The notes: generated by a model not told the origin, from the letters alone. 64,000 nucleotides of DNA from Cryptosporangium sp044454545 (GCF_044454545.1 NZ_JBITDV010000005.1:1-64000); one strand, 5' to 3'. Counted from the first letter of the stretch, positions 35,122 to 44,533 are shown. Made by a program: numbers and translations.

Positions 35122-35250
35122 AGACCCGACGGAACGCGTCAACGCGGAGCTGAAGAACTGGAGGGTCCTCCGAAAGAGCCGCTCCAGCCCAAACCAGGCC
35201 GGACCGTTGATCAACGCCGTCCAGACCCTCCTCCTGGCCACCTCAAATCA
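35114..35250 (+). pseudogene. 3' fragment of a related DDE transposase, opposite orientation
   Basis: The plus-strand frame reads DPTERVNAELKNWRVLRKSR then SSPNQAGPLINAVQTLLLAT, again the transposase C-terminal pattern, similar to but clearly diverged from the minus-strand fragment. No upstream catalytic part is present, and the frame continues past the homologous part with unrelated sequence. Confidence 0.6.
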
Positions 35251-35273
35251 GCTCCCTGCCGACGGGCAATGTG

Positions 35274-35744
35274 CTACAGACCGAGCTCATCAGCGAAGCG
35301 GGATAGATCGACTCCGCTTTTTCCCCGTTGTTTGTCTATATGCCAGCCAACCAAAGAATATAGTGCGTCATCCATCCTCGCTAGGCGATTAGCATTCAGA
35401 TGAGCCTGGATGATTTCGAGTCCACCATTAATATAGCGCTCGAAAATTGCAACGCGGTCTCCAACCCGCTCATCTCTGAGAATCTCCAAGTCGTCAGCTT
35501 CTTCTAGCACGGACACCACTTGGATAAGTAGCTCATGGCCACTTTCTCGCTGAAAGAGTTCGAGACGTATCGGGTCCCCAGACGCCCCAATAAGCGGAAC
35601 GCACTTACCCTCCGCCTTCCCAAGAGCAGCAGCAAAGACGAATAGATCCCTCATTGACGAGAAGGGGGCCTCGGGCGATTCGCCTGCTAGGCGGGTGATC
35701 AGCTCATCCTTATCCGACGGTCGCCGCACTCGTTGTTCTTGCAT
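35274..35744 (-). CDS. DNA phosphorothioation-associated protein 4
   Basis: A 156-aa protein from ATG 35744, one nucleotide after the stop of the SMC ATPase gene (TGAAATG) with GGAAGG about 8 nt upstream inside that gene; an earlier in-frame start at 35777 is less likely. It has the family pattern RVRRPSDKDELITRLA, then SSMRDLFVFAAALGKAEGK and ERYINGGLEIIQAHLN. The family is found next to dnd genes; its biochemical role is unknown. It is the last gene of a four-gene leftward operon. Confidence 0.85.
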   Translation of the reverse strand: MQEQRVRRPSDKDELITRLAGESPEAPFSSMRDLFVFAAALGKAEGKCVPLIGASGDPIRLELFQRESGHELLIQVVSVLEEADDLEILRDERVGDRVAIFERYINGGLEIIQAHLNANRLARMDDALYSLVGWHIDKQRGKSGVDLSRFADELGL

Positions 35745-35745
35745 T

Positions 35746-37809
35746 TCAGCCGACCTTCCGAAGCTGGGCCGAGTCATAGTCGGAAGCAGGGATCACGTAA
35801 TCCCACTCCTGCCCTGCCACAGTAATCGACTCTCTCAGAGCGTCAGGCTTTGTGGTGTGAACGCAGATCACATGCTCGGCGCCAACATGCGGCGCGAGTT
35901 CACGGGCAACGATCCCTTCAGCTTGACTCTTGCTAGTCAGTACGACCACCTGGGACGTCATGCCCGGGAGGGCGCGTGCAATGGCTTCTCGATAATTATT
36001 GTCGAGATTACCGAAAGCTGCATCCATAACAATCGGGTACAGCCCCCCAATCCGGCCAAGCAATTGAGCCTCCCCGGCACGCTCTGCCTGCTCTTTGCAA
36101 ACCTGGGCAAGTGCGCCCACAAAGGAGAGGCTGAGCAGCTGGTTCTCGCCCGTGGACTTAGGCGCCAAAAGCCTATCCGGACCCTCGCCTCGCCATAAGC
36201 GAAGCTCAAAAGCAGGATTCAATTCGGGCATGAACGGTTTAATCGTAATCTTAGAATGCACGCTCCGCACTCGACTATCTAGACGCTTACGCACGCTCTC
36301 ACTCGCAGTGTCTAGCATCAATTTGATAGCTCTCGCAGCTTCGCCCGTTATCGCGACGCGACGCCGCAGTGCCTCTACTTTAGCATTCTCACTGTGTGCC
36401 TTCTTTAAGGCATCTTCCAAGCGTTTGATCTCGACAGAAACTGCTTCCAGCTCTTTGTCGATATCCCGTAGGCGAAATTCATGATCCTGAATCTTGGCCC
36501 TGGCGTCATTCCGTCGCAATTCAAGATTCTGCGCGTCCTCCGGGCCCACCTTTTGGAGTTGCGCAGCGATCTCGTTAAGGGAGTCTTCTGCCTGCCGATG
36601 AGCCTCACTAGCCGCAGCAATTTCTGAGCTGAATCTCTGCAGGCTCGCTACGACATCACCGGCATCCTCAGCGAGGTTTTTAGCCTGCCCTCGCATCTCC
36701 TGCCAAATGCCCTCCACTTCGGCGAGACCAGCCTTCTGTCGCCACTGCTCTACATGCGCATAGGGCTCTTCACCACGCCGCAGTGGTGTTCCACAAATAC
36801 ATATACCGGACTGCAATCTCTCGTCGACGAATTGGCGCTTCAGTGGCGCCGGCAGTTCGCCACGTTCATGTAGATTGGTGTGAAGGTTCTCGACCTCAGG
36901 CAAGAGGTCGGCGAGCCACACGCGGTACGACCTACGGGTCAGGATATCTGTTCGGGCTTTACGTGCATCTCGGAGCCGCTGGTCGGCTTCATCAAGTGCT
37001 CGGCGTTGCTCATCACGTCGGGCCTGCAGCTGTGCGGTAGCTTCGTGCTGCCGGAGTAGTTGATCTAGGGTCTCGACCTCATCCTTTAGGTGCGCGACTT
37101 CGCCGCGCAGCCGCTTCTGCTCTGCTAGCAGCCGCTCGCGCTTCTCCTTCTCCGCCTCCAACTCAGCAACTAGCTTACCTGCGGGCGAGTTTCCAAGTTT
37201 TCGCAGCTCAGTCGAGAATGCTTTTTCCACCAGCGGTAGATGTTGCAATGCACGTTCGTATTGCTCAAGCCCAAGCAGCGTTTTAATCGCCGCCTGGATA
37301 TCTTCGAATGCCTCCCGCTGCACCAGGTGCTCAATACGCTCACCATTGAAGAAGAAAAATTGCGCCAGGCGCTCGGGTAGAACCTGATCTAAAATGTCTG
37401 TATAGGACTCAATGTTCTTCCAGACGCCGTCGTCCGCCGACGCTGTAAGCATCACGTCTGGTTGCCGTGTTTGTTGCCGCGGCCCGCCTTTTCGGGTGCT
37501 GATTGAACGACGAAGGCGATATTGGGTTCCATCATGCTCAAAAATCAGTGTCGCGCTGCAGGTAACATCATCCCCGATGTCAGCCTGCTCCCAGATCGCA
37601 TCTGTGATAAGGCGCTCTTGTTGTTCGACATCAGAACCGAGCGTTCCGTAGAAAAGCCATGTAAATACGTTTAGGAGAGTGGTTTTCCCTGCGCCATTGG
37701 CGCCATAGATTAGCGTAACGTTGCCCTCGTCGCCCCCCAGAGCAAAGTCGATCCGCTGGCTGCCAACGAATTGGCGGAAGTTCTCAAGTTCGAGCGAAAG
37801 TAGTTTCAC
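35746..37809 (-). CDS. DndD-like SMC/Rad50-type ATPase of the phosphorothioation-linked defence operon
   Basis: A 687-aa protein from GTG 37809, overlapping the previous stop (GTGA). Walker A YGANGAGKTTLLNVF (G36-T44), FFFFNGERIEHL (about 151-162), long coiled coils around a hinge with C337-x-C339 (SGICICGTPLRRG, a variant of the Rad50 CxxC hook), then signature STGENQLLSLSF and Walker B YPIVMDAAFGNLD. It resembles DndD in size and motifs yet is not the dndBCDE copy, so it probably serves the recognition or restriction side, binding DNA and gating the helicase/nuclease. It is visibly less GC-rich than dndD. Confidence 0.88.
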   Translation of the reverse strand: MKLLSLELENFRQFVGSQRIDFALGGDEGNVTLIYGANGAGKTTLLNVFTWLFYGTLGSDVEQQERLITDAIWEQADIGDDVTCSATLIFEHDGTQYRLRRSISTRKGGPRQQTRQPDVMLTASADDGVWKNIESYTDILDQVLPERLAQFFFFNGERIEHLVQREAFEDIQAAIKTLLGLEQYERALQHLPLVEKAFSTELRKLGNSPAGKLVAELEAEKEKRERLLAEQKRLRGEVAHLKDEVETLDQLLRQHEATAQLQARRDEQRRALDEADQRLRDARKARTDILTRRSYRVWLADLLPEVENLHTNLHERGELPAPLKRQFVDERLQSGICICGTPLRRGEEPYAHVEQWRQKAGLAEVEGIWQEMRGQAKNLAEDAGDVVASLQRFSSEIAAASEAHRQAEDSLNEIAAQLQKVGPEDAQNLELRRNDARAKIQDHEFRLRDIDKELEAVSVEIKRLEDALKKAHSENAKVEALRRRVAITGEAARAIKLMLDTASESVRKRLDSRVRSVHSKITIKPFMPELNPAFELRLWRGEGPDRLLAPKSTGENQLLSLSFVGALAQVCKEQAERAGEAQLLGRIGGLYPIVMDAAFGNLDNNYREAIARALPGMTSQVVVLTSKSQAEGIVARELAPHVGAEHVICVHTTKPDALRESITVAGQEWDYVIPASDYDSAQLRKVG

Positions 37810-38000
37810 TGCACGATCCCTCGCACGGCGTTCACCAGGAGGTCTACAGTTCCCTTATCCTGTCGGCGAAGGTGGAGACGACTCCGCTCGATACTCAGCA
37901 CTTCTCTGATCACCTGCTTCACAGTCTCGTCCTGATCCGCATAGATCTCCGCCACGGCTTCCCGCTCTGTTTTGACGTCAGTCAACGATTTCGTCCTCAC
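37806..38000 (-). CDS. Small helical protein between helicase and SMC genes
   Basis: A 64-aa protein from GTG 38000, overlapping the helicase stop (GTGA) and itself overlapping the SMC start (GTGA). The sequence is helical and charged (DVKTEREAVAEIYADQDETV, then KQVIREVLSIERSRLHL and DKGTVDLLVNAVRGIV). No family is recognised. Overlaps on both sides strongly suggest a stoichiometric subunit of the same complex. It is short enough to be missed by automatic gene callers. Confidence 0.75.
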   Translation of the reverse strand: MRTKSLTDVKTEREAVAEIYADQDETVKQVIREVLSIERSRLHLRRQDKGTVDLLVNAVRGIVQ

Positions 38001-40129
38001 ATGTCCATTAGTCCATAGGCGGTCCGAATCGGACGCATCGTTGCAAGCGCTTCGCCCGAATTGCGTGCGCATGAGGCGAATTCCGAAAACCGCGCAATCT
38101 CGCGGCGCAACAGACGCCGCTCGAGCCCGATGTCAATCTCTCCAGTGGGCACGGCGATGAAGTCGACTATTTCAGCGACCTCCTTGCCCTCCGCCTTCCT
38201 GAGAATTCGGCCCCGCCTTTGAATGAACTGACGAGGATTCGAACTGCTGCCAAGCATGTAGGCCACGCGAGCGTCGGGTATGTCAACACCTTCGTCGAGG
38301 CAGCGCATTGAAACCAGCGCTCGAAGGTCGGCAGACCGGAAACGCTCGAGGATCCTCTGTCTTTCCGGTCGACTTTCAGTTGAGGTATACGGGTGACATG
38401 GAATGTTGAGATCTCGGCCGAGTAGTCGCATAACCTGGTCGGCTTGTCGCTCATCGCCACTATCGGCTTGCGGAGCAACACCCTCTGCGCAGTAGACCAA
38501 CTGCCAGCTCGAGTCTCGTCGCTTCTCGACCTCGGCTGCGAGCGACGGCAACTTGCCCCGCGTATGAGAAAGTAGCTGAGCCCGCCGGAGCAAGAGCATT
38601 GCTAGTTCCGAGTTTTCCGAATCAGGGTCAGAATCCTCGGCCCCCAATAGCCGGCCTATCCGCTGACTCAAGGCCGCGTATAGGCGACTCTCGTCGGCGT
38701 TGAGCTCTACAGGCACCGGCCTATAGTCGTACTCGCAAAGTGCACCGATACTGATTGCTTTCTGAAGACCAAGAGTGATTAGCGTGGGACCAAAGTAGTT
38801 ACGCAGCGCCTCCGTTCCGATGGGATCGAACCAACGCTCCGGTGTTGCAGACAAAGCTAGCCGGTGTGGCGCAGCTGAAGGAAGTGAGCTTAGCGCGGAA
38901 GCTGCTCCTAGATTATGCGCCTCATCGGCTACGAACACGAAAGGGCTTTGATATTGCTGAAGGACCTGTTGAAAGGCCGGTTTGCCCAGGGTAACGTTCG
39001 TAGTGATCATCATTGCAAAGCCGTTAGTTCGGGCCGCTAGGCCGGACGTCAACGCGTGGGCGCTGTCGATCCACGTTTTGGCATCGTCGTAACAACACAA
39101 CGGCCGAACGCCAAATGACCGTGCTTCTCTCGCCCATTGATCGACGAGGTGCAGCTGCGGAGCGACGACCACAGCGAGCAAGGGCCGGTCCTGCTTATCA
39201 TAAATCTCTGCCAGTTTGGTGATTGCTGAAAGTGCAGTGATGGTTTTCCCAGTTCCGGTCGCCATTTCGAAGATCCCACGCCCGTTAGCTGCGAACCACG
39301 CGCGAATGGCTTCCCGCTGATACTCCCGTAGCTTAAGACGTTGAGCGATTTGAGGAAGGCGGAAAGATCCCCCAGCGGCACCTATGATTATCCCGCTATC
39401 TGGGGTCGGATAGGAGTCCTCTGTGCTAGCGCTCGCCTTTCGCGCTAATTCCAGCAGCCGCTCTTTACCCAGTTCAAAAAACTCGAAAACCTCCAGCTTT
39501 GGTGTCTGACCTTTCCAAATTTGATCAAAGTTTCGAGCGAGCCGTTTCACACGGCCGGAATCAGCCGTATTCCAGCTACGGAACACTTCAACAGACTCAA
39601 AATTGTCTATGAATGCGCTTGCGGTTTCGTTTGATGACCCATTAAATGCGATTTGGTCGCCAGACTGATCGGTAAAGATTCCAATCTTCTCGTGATACAG
39701 CGCTAGCCTGTCCCCTCGCCGTACAACCGCGATGCGAATGTCAAGCACACCTTGACCAATGAGCTTCCCCAAAAGGCCCAGTCGTTGCAGCAGTATGGGT
39801 GATTCCTCAACGCCAGCATCAATTTCTCGCATTAGCGCGCGGTCGATAATTGTGCGGTACTCGTATCCGAGCTCTATCTGCTCGATGTCATCTTCGGTGA
39901 GTTTAGGGCTAGCGACTAGGCGGATACGCCCATCGTTTCGTATCAGCCTTTCAACGCCACTTGATGCCAACGCAAGGCTCGTGCTCGTGAAGTACCCGAC
40001 TGCTCTGTCGTACCGTGCAGCGGCGCTCATGCAGGGTTCGAAGAAGTCCGCCACGATGTCATCGGTGTCACTTCGGTAGTGGTCGGCAATTCCACTCTCC
40101 CGCAACGTGGCGATCAACGCTTCTCCCAT
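37997..40129 (-). CDS. PLD-like nuclease/SF2 helicase (phosphorothioation system restriction enzyme-like)
   Basis: A protein of about 710 aa; the start at ATG 40129 is chosen because the folded region begins with GEALIATLRESGIADHYRS, though in-frame starts at 40207 and 40384 exist and the ribosome site is weak. Residues about 20-180 are a phospholipase D-type domain with H146-x-K148 (YHEKIGIF) and NGSSNE (163-168), a variant HKD site. The SF2 helicase follows: MATGTGKT (289-296), VADEAH (D402-H405), LALSATPERWF, MRCLDEGVDIPDARV and QFIQRRGRILRKAEG. Proteins of this type are dnd-linked and proposed to restrict unmodified DNA. It heads the operon. Confidence 0.88.
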   Translation of the reverse strand: MGEALIATLRESGIADHYRSDTDDIVADFFEPCMSAAARYDRAVGYFTSTSLALASSGVERLIRNDGRIRLVASPKLTEDDIEQIELGYEYRTIIDRALMREIDAGVEESPILLQRLGLLGKLIGQGVLDIRIAVVRRGDRLALYHEKIGIFTDQSGDQIAFNGSSNETASAFIDNFESVEVFRSWNTADSGRVKRLARNFDQIWKGQTPKLEVFEFFELGKERLLELARKASASTEDSYPTPDSGIIIGAAGGSFRLPQIAQRLKLREYQREAIRAWFAANGRGIFEMATGTGKTITALSAITKLAEIYDKQDRPLLAVVVAPQLHLVDQWAREARSFGVRPLCCYDDAKTWIDSAHALTSGLAARTNGFAMMITTNVTLGKPAFQQVLQQYQSPFVFVADEAHNLGAASALSSLPSAAPHRLALSATPERWFDPIGTEALRNYFGPTLITLGLQKAISIGALCEYDYRPVPVELNADESRLYAALSQRIGRLLGAEDSDPDSENSELAMLLLRRAQLLSHTRGKLPSLAAEVEKRRDSSWQLVYCAEGVAPQADSGDERQADQVMRLLGRDLNIPCHPYTSTESRPERQRILERFRSADLRALVSMRCLDEGVDIPDARVAYMLGSSSNPRQFIQRRGRILRKAEGKEVAEIVDFIAVPTGEIDIGLERRLLRREIARFSEFASCARNSGEALATMRPIRTAYGLMDM

Positions 40130-40716
40130 TTCGATCCGCTGCTGCCCACGGCCTTGTGATGCAGCGTACGGGATGGAACCACGCGTCTGGGTCGGAGATT
40201 GGTCCATCTGGCGGCACTGAGGGCGGCTCCAAAGACATGGTGTGCTACGCCGAGGATGTGCTCTCCTAGCTGGTGGATGCAATGATGCCGATGTCTCACG
40301 CCGCCCGTCGACCGCATCAGAAGAGCCGTTGCTGATCGGCCCGCCAGCGGGAGCCCTCGCACGACCTCGCGCGATCAGACACACGCAACGGGCTGAGCTT
40401 CGCCCAGTTGCAGCGTCAACTCCCGTCAGATCAGACGCTTGTTCGACGCACTTGTGCTGCCATCATGATGCCGAGCTCCGCCGAAGGCTTCCTCTTGCCT
40501 ATCGCTCCGATGAGCGGGCGGGGCAATCCACGGTGGATGGTGGTCTCCACGACACGCAGGGCCGTCACCGCTGTCGCAGCGATGGCGATGCGATGGGCCT
40601 TGCGAACTCGGAAGAACGGTTCGGGCGCCGAGGACATACGTCCAATGAAAGATGTCAGTAAAGTGTCAGCCAACCGACAGTCACACGCTGCGAGTAGCCT
40701 CAAACTGCCTGATCAG
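40130..40716. other. 587-bp non-coding right end of the island
   Basis: No supported gene. It should hold the promoter of the leftward helicase operon and the right integrase arm site (TAAAGTGTC at 40659-40667). I see no clear -35/-10 pair. Confidence 0.45.
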
Positions 40717-40753
40717 AGAGCTGGTGAGGGGACTTGAACCCCTAACCGCCCGA
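40717..40753. repeat. attR: 37-bp attachment repeat within tRNA-Thr
   Basis: This is the right copy of the 37-bp direct repeat; 35 nt of it are the 3' part of the tRNA-Thr gene. Integration at this site leaves the tRNA intact because the element carries the matching 3' half. Confidence 0.92.
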
Positions 40754-40791
40754 TTACAAGTCGGGTGCGCTACCAATTGCGCCACACCAGC
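40719..40791 (-). tRNA. tRNA-Thr (anticodon TGT)
   Basis: The 73-nt cloverleaf on the minus strand has acceptor stem GCTGGTG/CACCAGC with discriminator T, D arm GCGC/GCGC, anticodon stem CCCGA/TCGGG with loop CTTGTAA (anticodon TGT, reading ACA), and T arm AGGGG-TTCAAGT-CCCCT. CCA is not encoded. It is the integration target of the island. Confidence 0.96.
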
Positions 40792-40825
40792 AATGCCACT
40801 GATCGTAACCGGTCACCGCGACCCC

Positions 40826-41398
40826 CTACTGGTGCGTCTGACCCCCCACCGCGAACCTCGTCAGGTCCGTCCAGTCGAACGCGCCGATCAGCAGCGGCTC
40901 GGGCGGCACCTGGTCGACCACCGCGCCCTCGAACTCGGGCCTCCAGCCACCGACCGTGGCGATGACTCCCGACTCCAGGTAGCTGGCCACGTCCAGGTTG
41001 AACCAGCGCCTCGACGTCGGCCGCCGGCCGGATCCGGCCGGCCGGGGGGCGTCCAGACCCAGGTAGCTCGCCTGCGTCCGCAGCATTCCGGACGCCTCCA
41101 GCTCCTCCAGGTCGCAGACCTGCGCCCGGATCACCCTCGACCACGCGGAGAAGCCGTCCAACAGGTCGAGATCCAGATCTTCGCGGGCCCAGTACCGCTC
41201 GTACGGCGGCGCCGGCGTCTCCAGGGCCGCCCGTACCCACTCCACCAGCGCCGAGGGCTCCAGCGCCTTCTCGTCGGCGTGGTCGTAGCCGGTCGACCAC
41301 CAGGCCCGGAGGAACTCGCCCAGTGGTCTCCGCGCGGAGGACCCCACTTGGGACATCGCAAGGTACAGGTCGCTGTTGGTCCGCACCGGCTGCTGCAC
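40826..41398 (-). CDS. Hypothetical protein
   Basis: A 190-aa protein from GTG 41398 with a coherent codon pattern and folded-looking segments: ARRPLGEFLRAWWSTGYDHA, ALVEWVRAALETPAPPYERY and RWFNLDVASYLESGVIATVG. I do not recognise the family. It contains no signal peptide or membrane segment. It is the first gene outside the island and lies tail-first toward the tRNA. Confidence 0.7.
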   Translation of the reverse strand: MQQPVRTNSDLYLAMSQVGSSARRPLGEFLRAWWSTGYDHADEKALEPSALVEWVRAALETPAPPYERYWAREDLDLDLLDGFSAWSRVIRAQVCDLEELEASGMLRTQASYLGLDAPRPAGSGRRPTSRRWFNLDVASYLESGVIATVGGWRPEFEGAVVDQVPPEPLLIGAFDWTDLTRFAVGGQTHQ

Positions 41399-41464
41399 TC
41401 GTCAATCCAACTAGACCCGAGGGTCCCTCCAACAGGGACCGTTTCGATCTTTAACAAAAATGTG

Positions 41465-42538
41465 TCAGCGTGGGCCGGCCGTCGTCTCGCGGATGCGCAG
41501 CTCGGTCGGGATCGTCGCGCGCTGCGTCGGCACTTCGTCGCGGTCGTCGCGGCTCAGCAGACGCCAGGCCGCACGGCCCTTCTCGGCGTGCGACTGGTGC
41601 ACGGTGGTCAGACCATGAGCACCCGCGTCGGGGATGTCGTCGAACCCGGTCACCGACAGGTCCGACGGCACGTCCCGCCCGATGGCGCGGGCCGCCTGAA
41701 TGGTGCCCAGCGCCAGTACGTCGGTCGTGCAGGCGACCGCGGTCAGGTCCGGGTACGCGTCCAGCATCTCCTTGGCCGCACCGGCCGCGGAGTCGAGCGT
41801 GTTCTCCCAGCACTCCCAGACCGGAACTTCGTCACGGTCGAGCTGCAGGCCGTCGAACAACCCGTCCAGGCGCAGCCGGACGACGTCGTACGGCGAGGAC
41901 TGCTGACGTTCCGGGGTCACCTGGCCGCCGGGGCCGCGCTCGTAGCTGATCCGGCTGCAGATGATGCCGATCTTGCGGTGGCCGAGCTCGGCCAGGTGCG
42001 CGCCCGCTTTCGCGGCCGCGGCCCGGTCGTCGATGCCGACGTAGTCCGCGCCGACGGCGTTCAGCGGCTCGTCGACGATGACGGTCGGCACCGGGCGGGC
42101 CAGCGCGGCGTCCAGGTGCGGGTCGCCGTTCGGGAGCGAGTAGACGATGAACCCGTCGACGGCGGCGGCCGCGGCCAACGCCGGATCGGTTCCGGCACCC
42201 GGAACCGCGGGAACCAGAAGCAGCCCCGTTTTTGCGTCTTCGCACTCGCGGGCGAGGCCCTCGAGGAACTCGACGGCGGCCGGGTCGCGGAAGGCGTACG
42301 ACAGCGCTTCGGTCAGCAGCAGGCCGATCGCGCCGGCCCGGCGGGTGCGCAGCGAGCGCGCCAACGGGTCGGGGCCGGGGTAGCCGAGGCGCTTCGCGGC
42401 CTCGAGTACGCGCTGCCGCAGCTGTGGGGACAGCTGGTCCGGACGGTTGTAGGCGTTGGAGACGGTGGTGCGGGACACGCCGAGTTCCGCCGCCAGCGAC
42501 GCAAGGGTGGCGGTCCGACGGGGCGGACGCTGAGCCAT
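41465..42538 (-). CDS. LacI-family transcriptional regulator
   Basis: A 357-aa protein. The N-terminal HTH (LASLAAELGVSRTTVSNAYN) and hinge (VLEAAKRLGYPG) are followed by a periplasmic-binding-protein-like sugar domain (GAIGLLLTEALSYAF, DGFIVYSLPNGDP, DVLALGTIQAARAIGRDVPS, SVTGFDDIPDA). It is divergent from the sugar ABC ATPase gene and an operator-like palindrome lies between them, so it probably represses that gene and itself in the absence of a sugar signal. Confidence 0.94.
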   Translation of the reverse strand: MAQRPPRRTATLASLAAELGVSRTTVSNAYNRPDQLSPQLRQRVLEAAKRLGYPGPDPLARSLRTRRAGAIGLLLTEALSYAFRDPAAVEFLEGLARECEDAKTGLLLVPAVPGAGTDPALAAAAAVDGFIVYSLPNGDPHLDAALARPVPTVIVDEPLNAVGADYVGIDDRAAAAKAGAHLAELGHRKIGIICSRISYERGPGGQVTPERQQSSPYDVVRLRLDGLFDGLQLDRDEVPVWECWENTLDSAAGAAKEMLDAYPDLTAVACTTDVLALGTIQAARAIGRDVPSDLSVTGFDDIPDAGAHGLTTVHQSHAEKGRAAWRLLSRDDRDEVPTQRATIPTELRIRETTAGPR

Positions 42539-42628
42539 GGGCGGACCCTAACCGATCCAGCGCCCTGCGCATACCCGCCGGTAACCGACGGCCTTTGTGA
42601 TGTACGTCATCGGCGCGCATCTCGTTCC

Positions 42629-42648
42629 GGTTTGAAACGATTCATACC
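42629..42648. promoter_or_regulatory. LacI-type operator
   Basis: GGTTTGAAACGATTCATACC is a 20-bp palindrome with two mismatched pairs and a central CG, the standard form of LacI/CcpA-family operators (TGAAACG-type half-sites). It abuts a TATAAT hexamer at 42649-42654 and lies 90 bp upstream of the LacI gene start, in the region shared with the ABC ATPase gene. The leader from 42655 to 42828 is AT-rich with no other feature I can name. Confidence 0.7.
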
Positions 42649-42828
42649 TATAATGGTAACCTAATGTTATTACCCAATCACTATTAGTAGAACCCACTCT
42701 TTTCCCGATCGGCAACATCGTCGACACGCTGGAGATATGTTGAGTGAACGGGAGGCAGCGGACTCGTCCGCACCGTCCTCACCACTCGGATCGTCCGGCA
42801 CGTTCCTGCCGGTGGAAAGGACTGCACG

Positions 42829-43917
<1,089 letters not shown>

Positions 43918-43950
43918 GGTCAGCCTCGACTGAGCACCGTAAGGTAGAGA

Positions 43951-43977
43951 GACCTGCGCGAAAGCGCAGGTCTTTCT
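43951..43977 (+). terminator. Rho-independent terminator after the ABC ATPase gene
   Basis: GACCTGCGC-GAAA-GCGCAGGTC is a perfect 9-bp stem with a GNRA tetraloop, followed by TTTCT. It lies 33 nt after the stop codon. Confidence 0.88.
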
Positions 43978-43996
43978 ACGTTTCGGGGGTAGCGGC

Positions 43997-44533
43997 TTGG
44001 CCGGCAGCATCATCAGAGAGCTGCTACGCATCGTGCCCATCGCGGTGATCGTGCTGGCGCTGGCAGCCGTCGGCTGGCGGCCGATCGTCCGCAAACTCGG
44101 CACCCACCCGATCGTCGCGGCCGGGCTCCTGCTGAGCCTGGCCGGCATCGCGATCGTCACGCTCACACCGGCTCCGGCGCCGTTCGCCAACCCCTGGCAG
44201 GGCTGGGGCTGCATCCGCGCGGGCTGGCAGCCCGACTGGCTGCCGTGGCCGTTCACCGGCTCGATCAACGGGCGCAGCCTGAACGTATGGATGTTCGTAC
44301 CGCTCGGCGTCTTCACCGCGCTCACGGGAAAGCGTAAAAGCACGCCGCTCACGCTGACCGCGTTCGGCGTGCTGATCCCGATCGGCATCGAAGCGGCTCA
44401 GCGGGTACTCCCGCTGAACCGCTTCTGCGACACCCGGGACGTCGCCGACAACGTCTACGGGCTGCTGATCGGCGTCGCGCTCGGCCTACTCGTGCGAAGC
44501 CTGGCGCCGCTGCCGCGCTACGTCCGCCAGTAG
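43997..44533 (+). CDS. VanZ-like membrane protein
   Basis: A 178-aa protein from TTG 43997 (GGGGGT upstream). It has four to five hydrophobic segments, for example IVPIAVIVLALAAVGW, PIVAAGLLLSLAGIAIVT, LNVWMFVPLGVFTAL and NVYGLLIGVALGLLV. The VanZ pattern NVWMFVPLG...IEAAQRVLPLNRFCDTRDVADN is present. VanZ-family proteins have been linked to low-level glycopeptide resistance but most members have no known role. Its 3' end overlaps the convergent rlmB by 48 bp. Confidence 0.87.
   Translation: MAGSIIRELLRIVPIAVIVLALAAVGWRPIVRKLGTHPIVAAGLLLSLAGIAIVTLTPAPAPFANPWQGWGCIRAGWQPDWLPWPFTGSINGRSLNVWMFVPLGVFTALTGKRKSTPLTLTAFGVLIPIGIEAAQRVLPLNRFCDTRDVADNVYGLLIGVALGLLVRSLAPLPRYVRQ

Larger units (their letters stand above)
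160..40753. mobile_element. tRNA-Thr-integrated mobilizable defence/lanthipeptide island
   Basis: A 37-bp exact direct repeat (160-196 and 40717-40753) delimits the element. The right copy is part of an intact tRNA-Thr gene; the left copy is only the tRNA 3' half. A tyrosine integrase gene begins 156 bp inside the left repeat. Cargo includes an AlpA-like excisionase candidate, a MobF relaxase, one complete phosphorothioation system, a putative phosphorothioation-linked restriction operon, a STAND NTPase and a lanthipeptide operon. No VirB4/VirD4/FtsK-like transfer ATPase, Rep protein or partition gene is seen, so it fits an integrative mobilizable element better than a self-conjugative one. 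Base composition varies between modules (the 34.4-40.2 kb and 1.7-6.5 kb parts look less GC-rich), which suggests mosaic assembly. Confidence 0.88.

Noticed and set aside
40130..40384. N-terminal extension of the PLD-helicase up to 40384
   Set aside because: The extra residues are Arg/Pro/Ser-rich with no fold and are probably upstream non-coding sequence.
160..40753. Type IV secretion or FtsK/TraB-type transfer genes on the island
   Set aside because: None of the proteins shows VirB4, VirD4 or FtsK motifs; the only transfer protein is the MobF relaxase.
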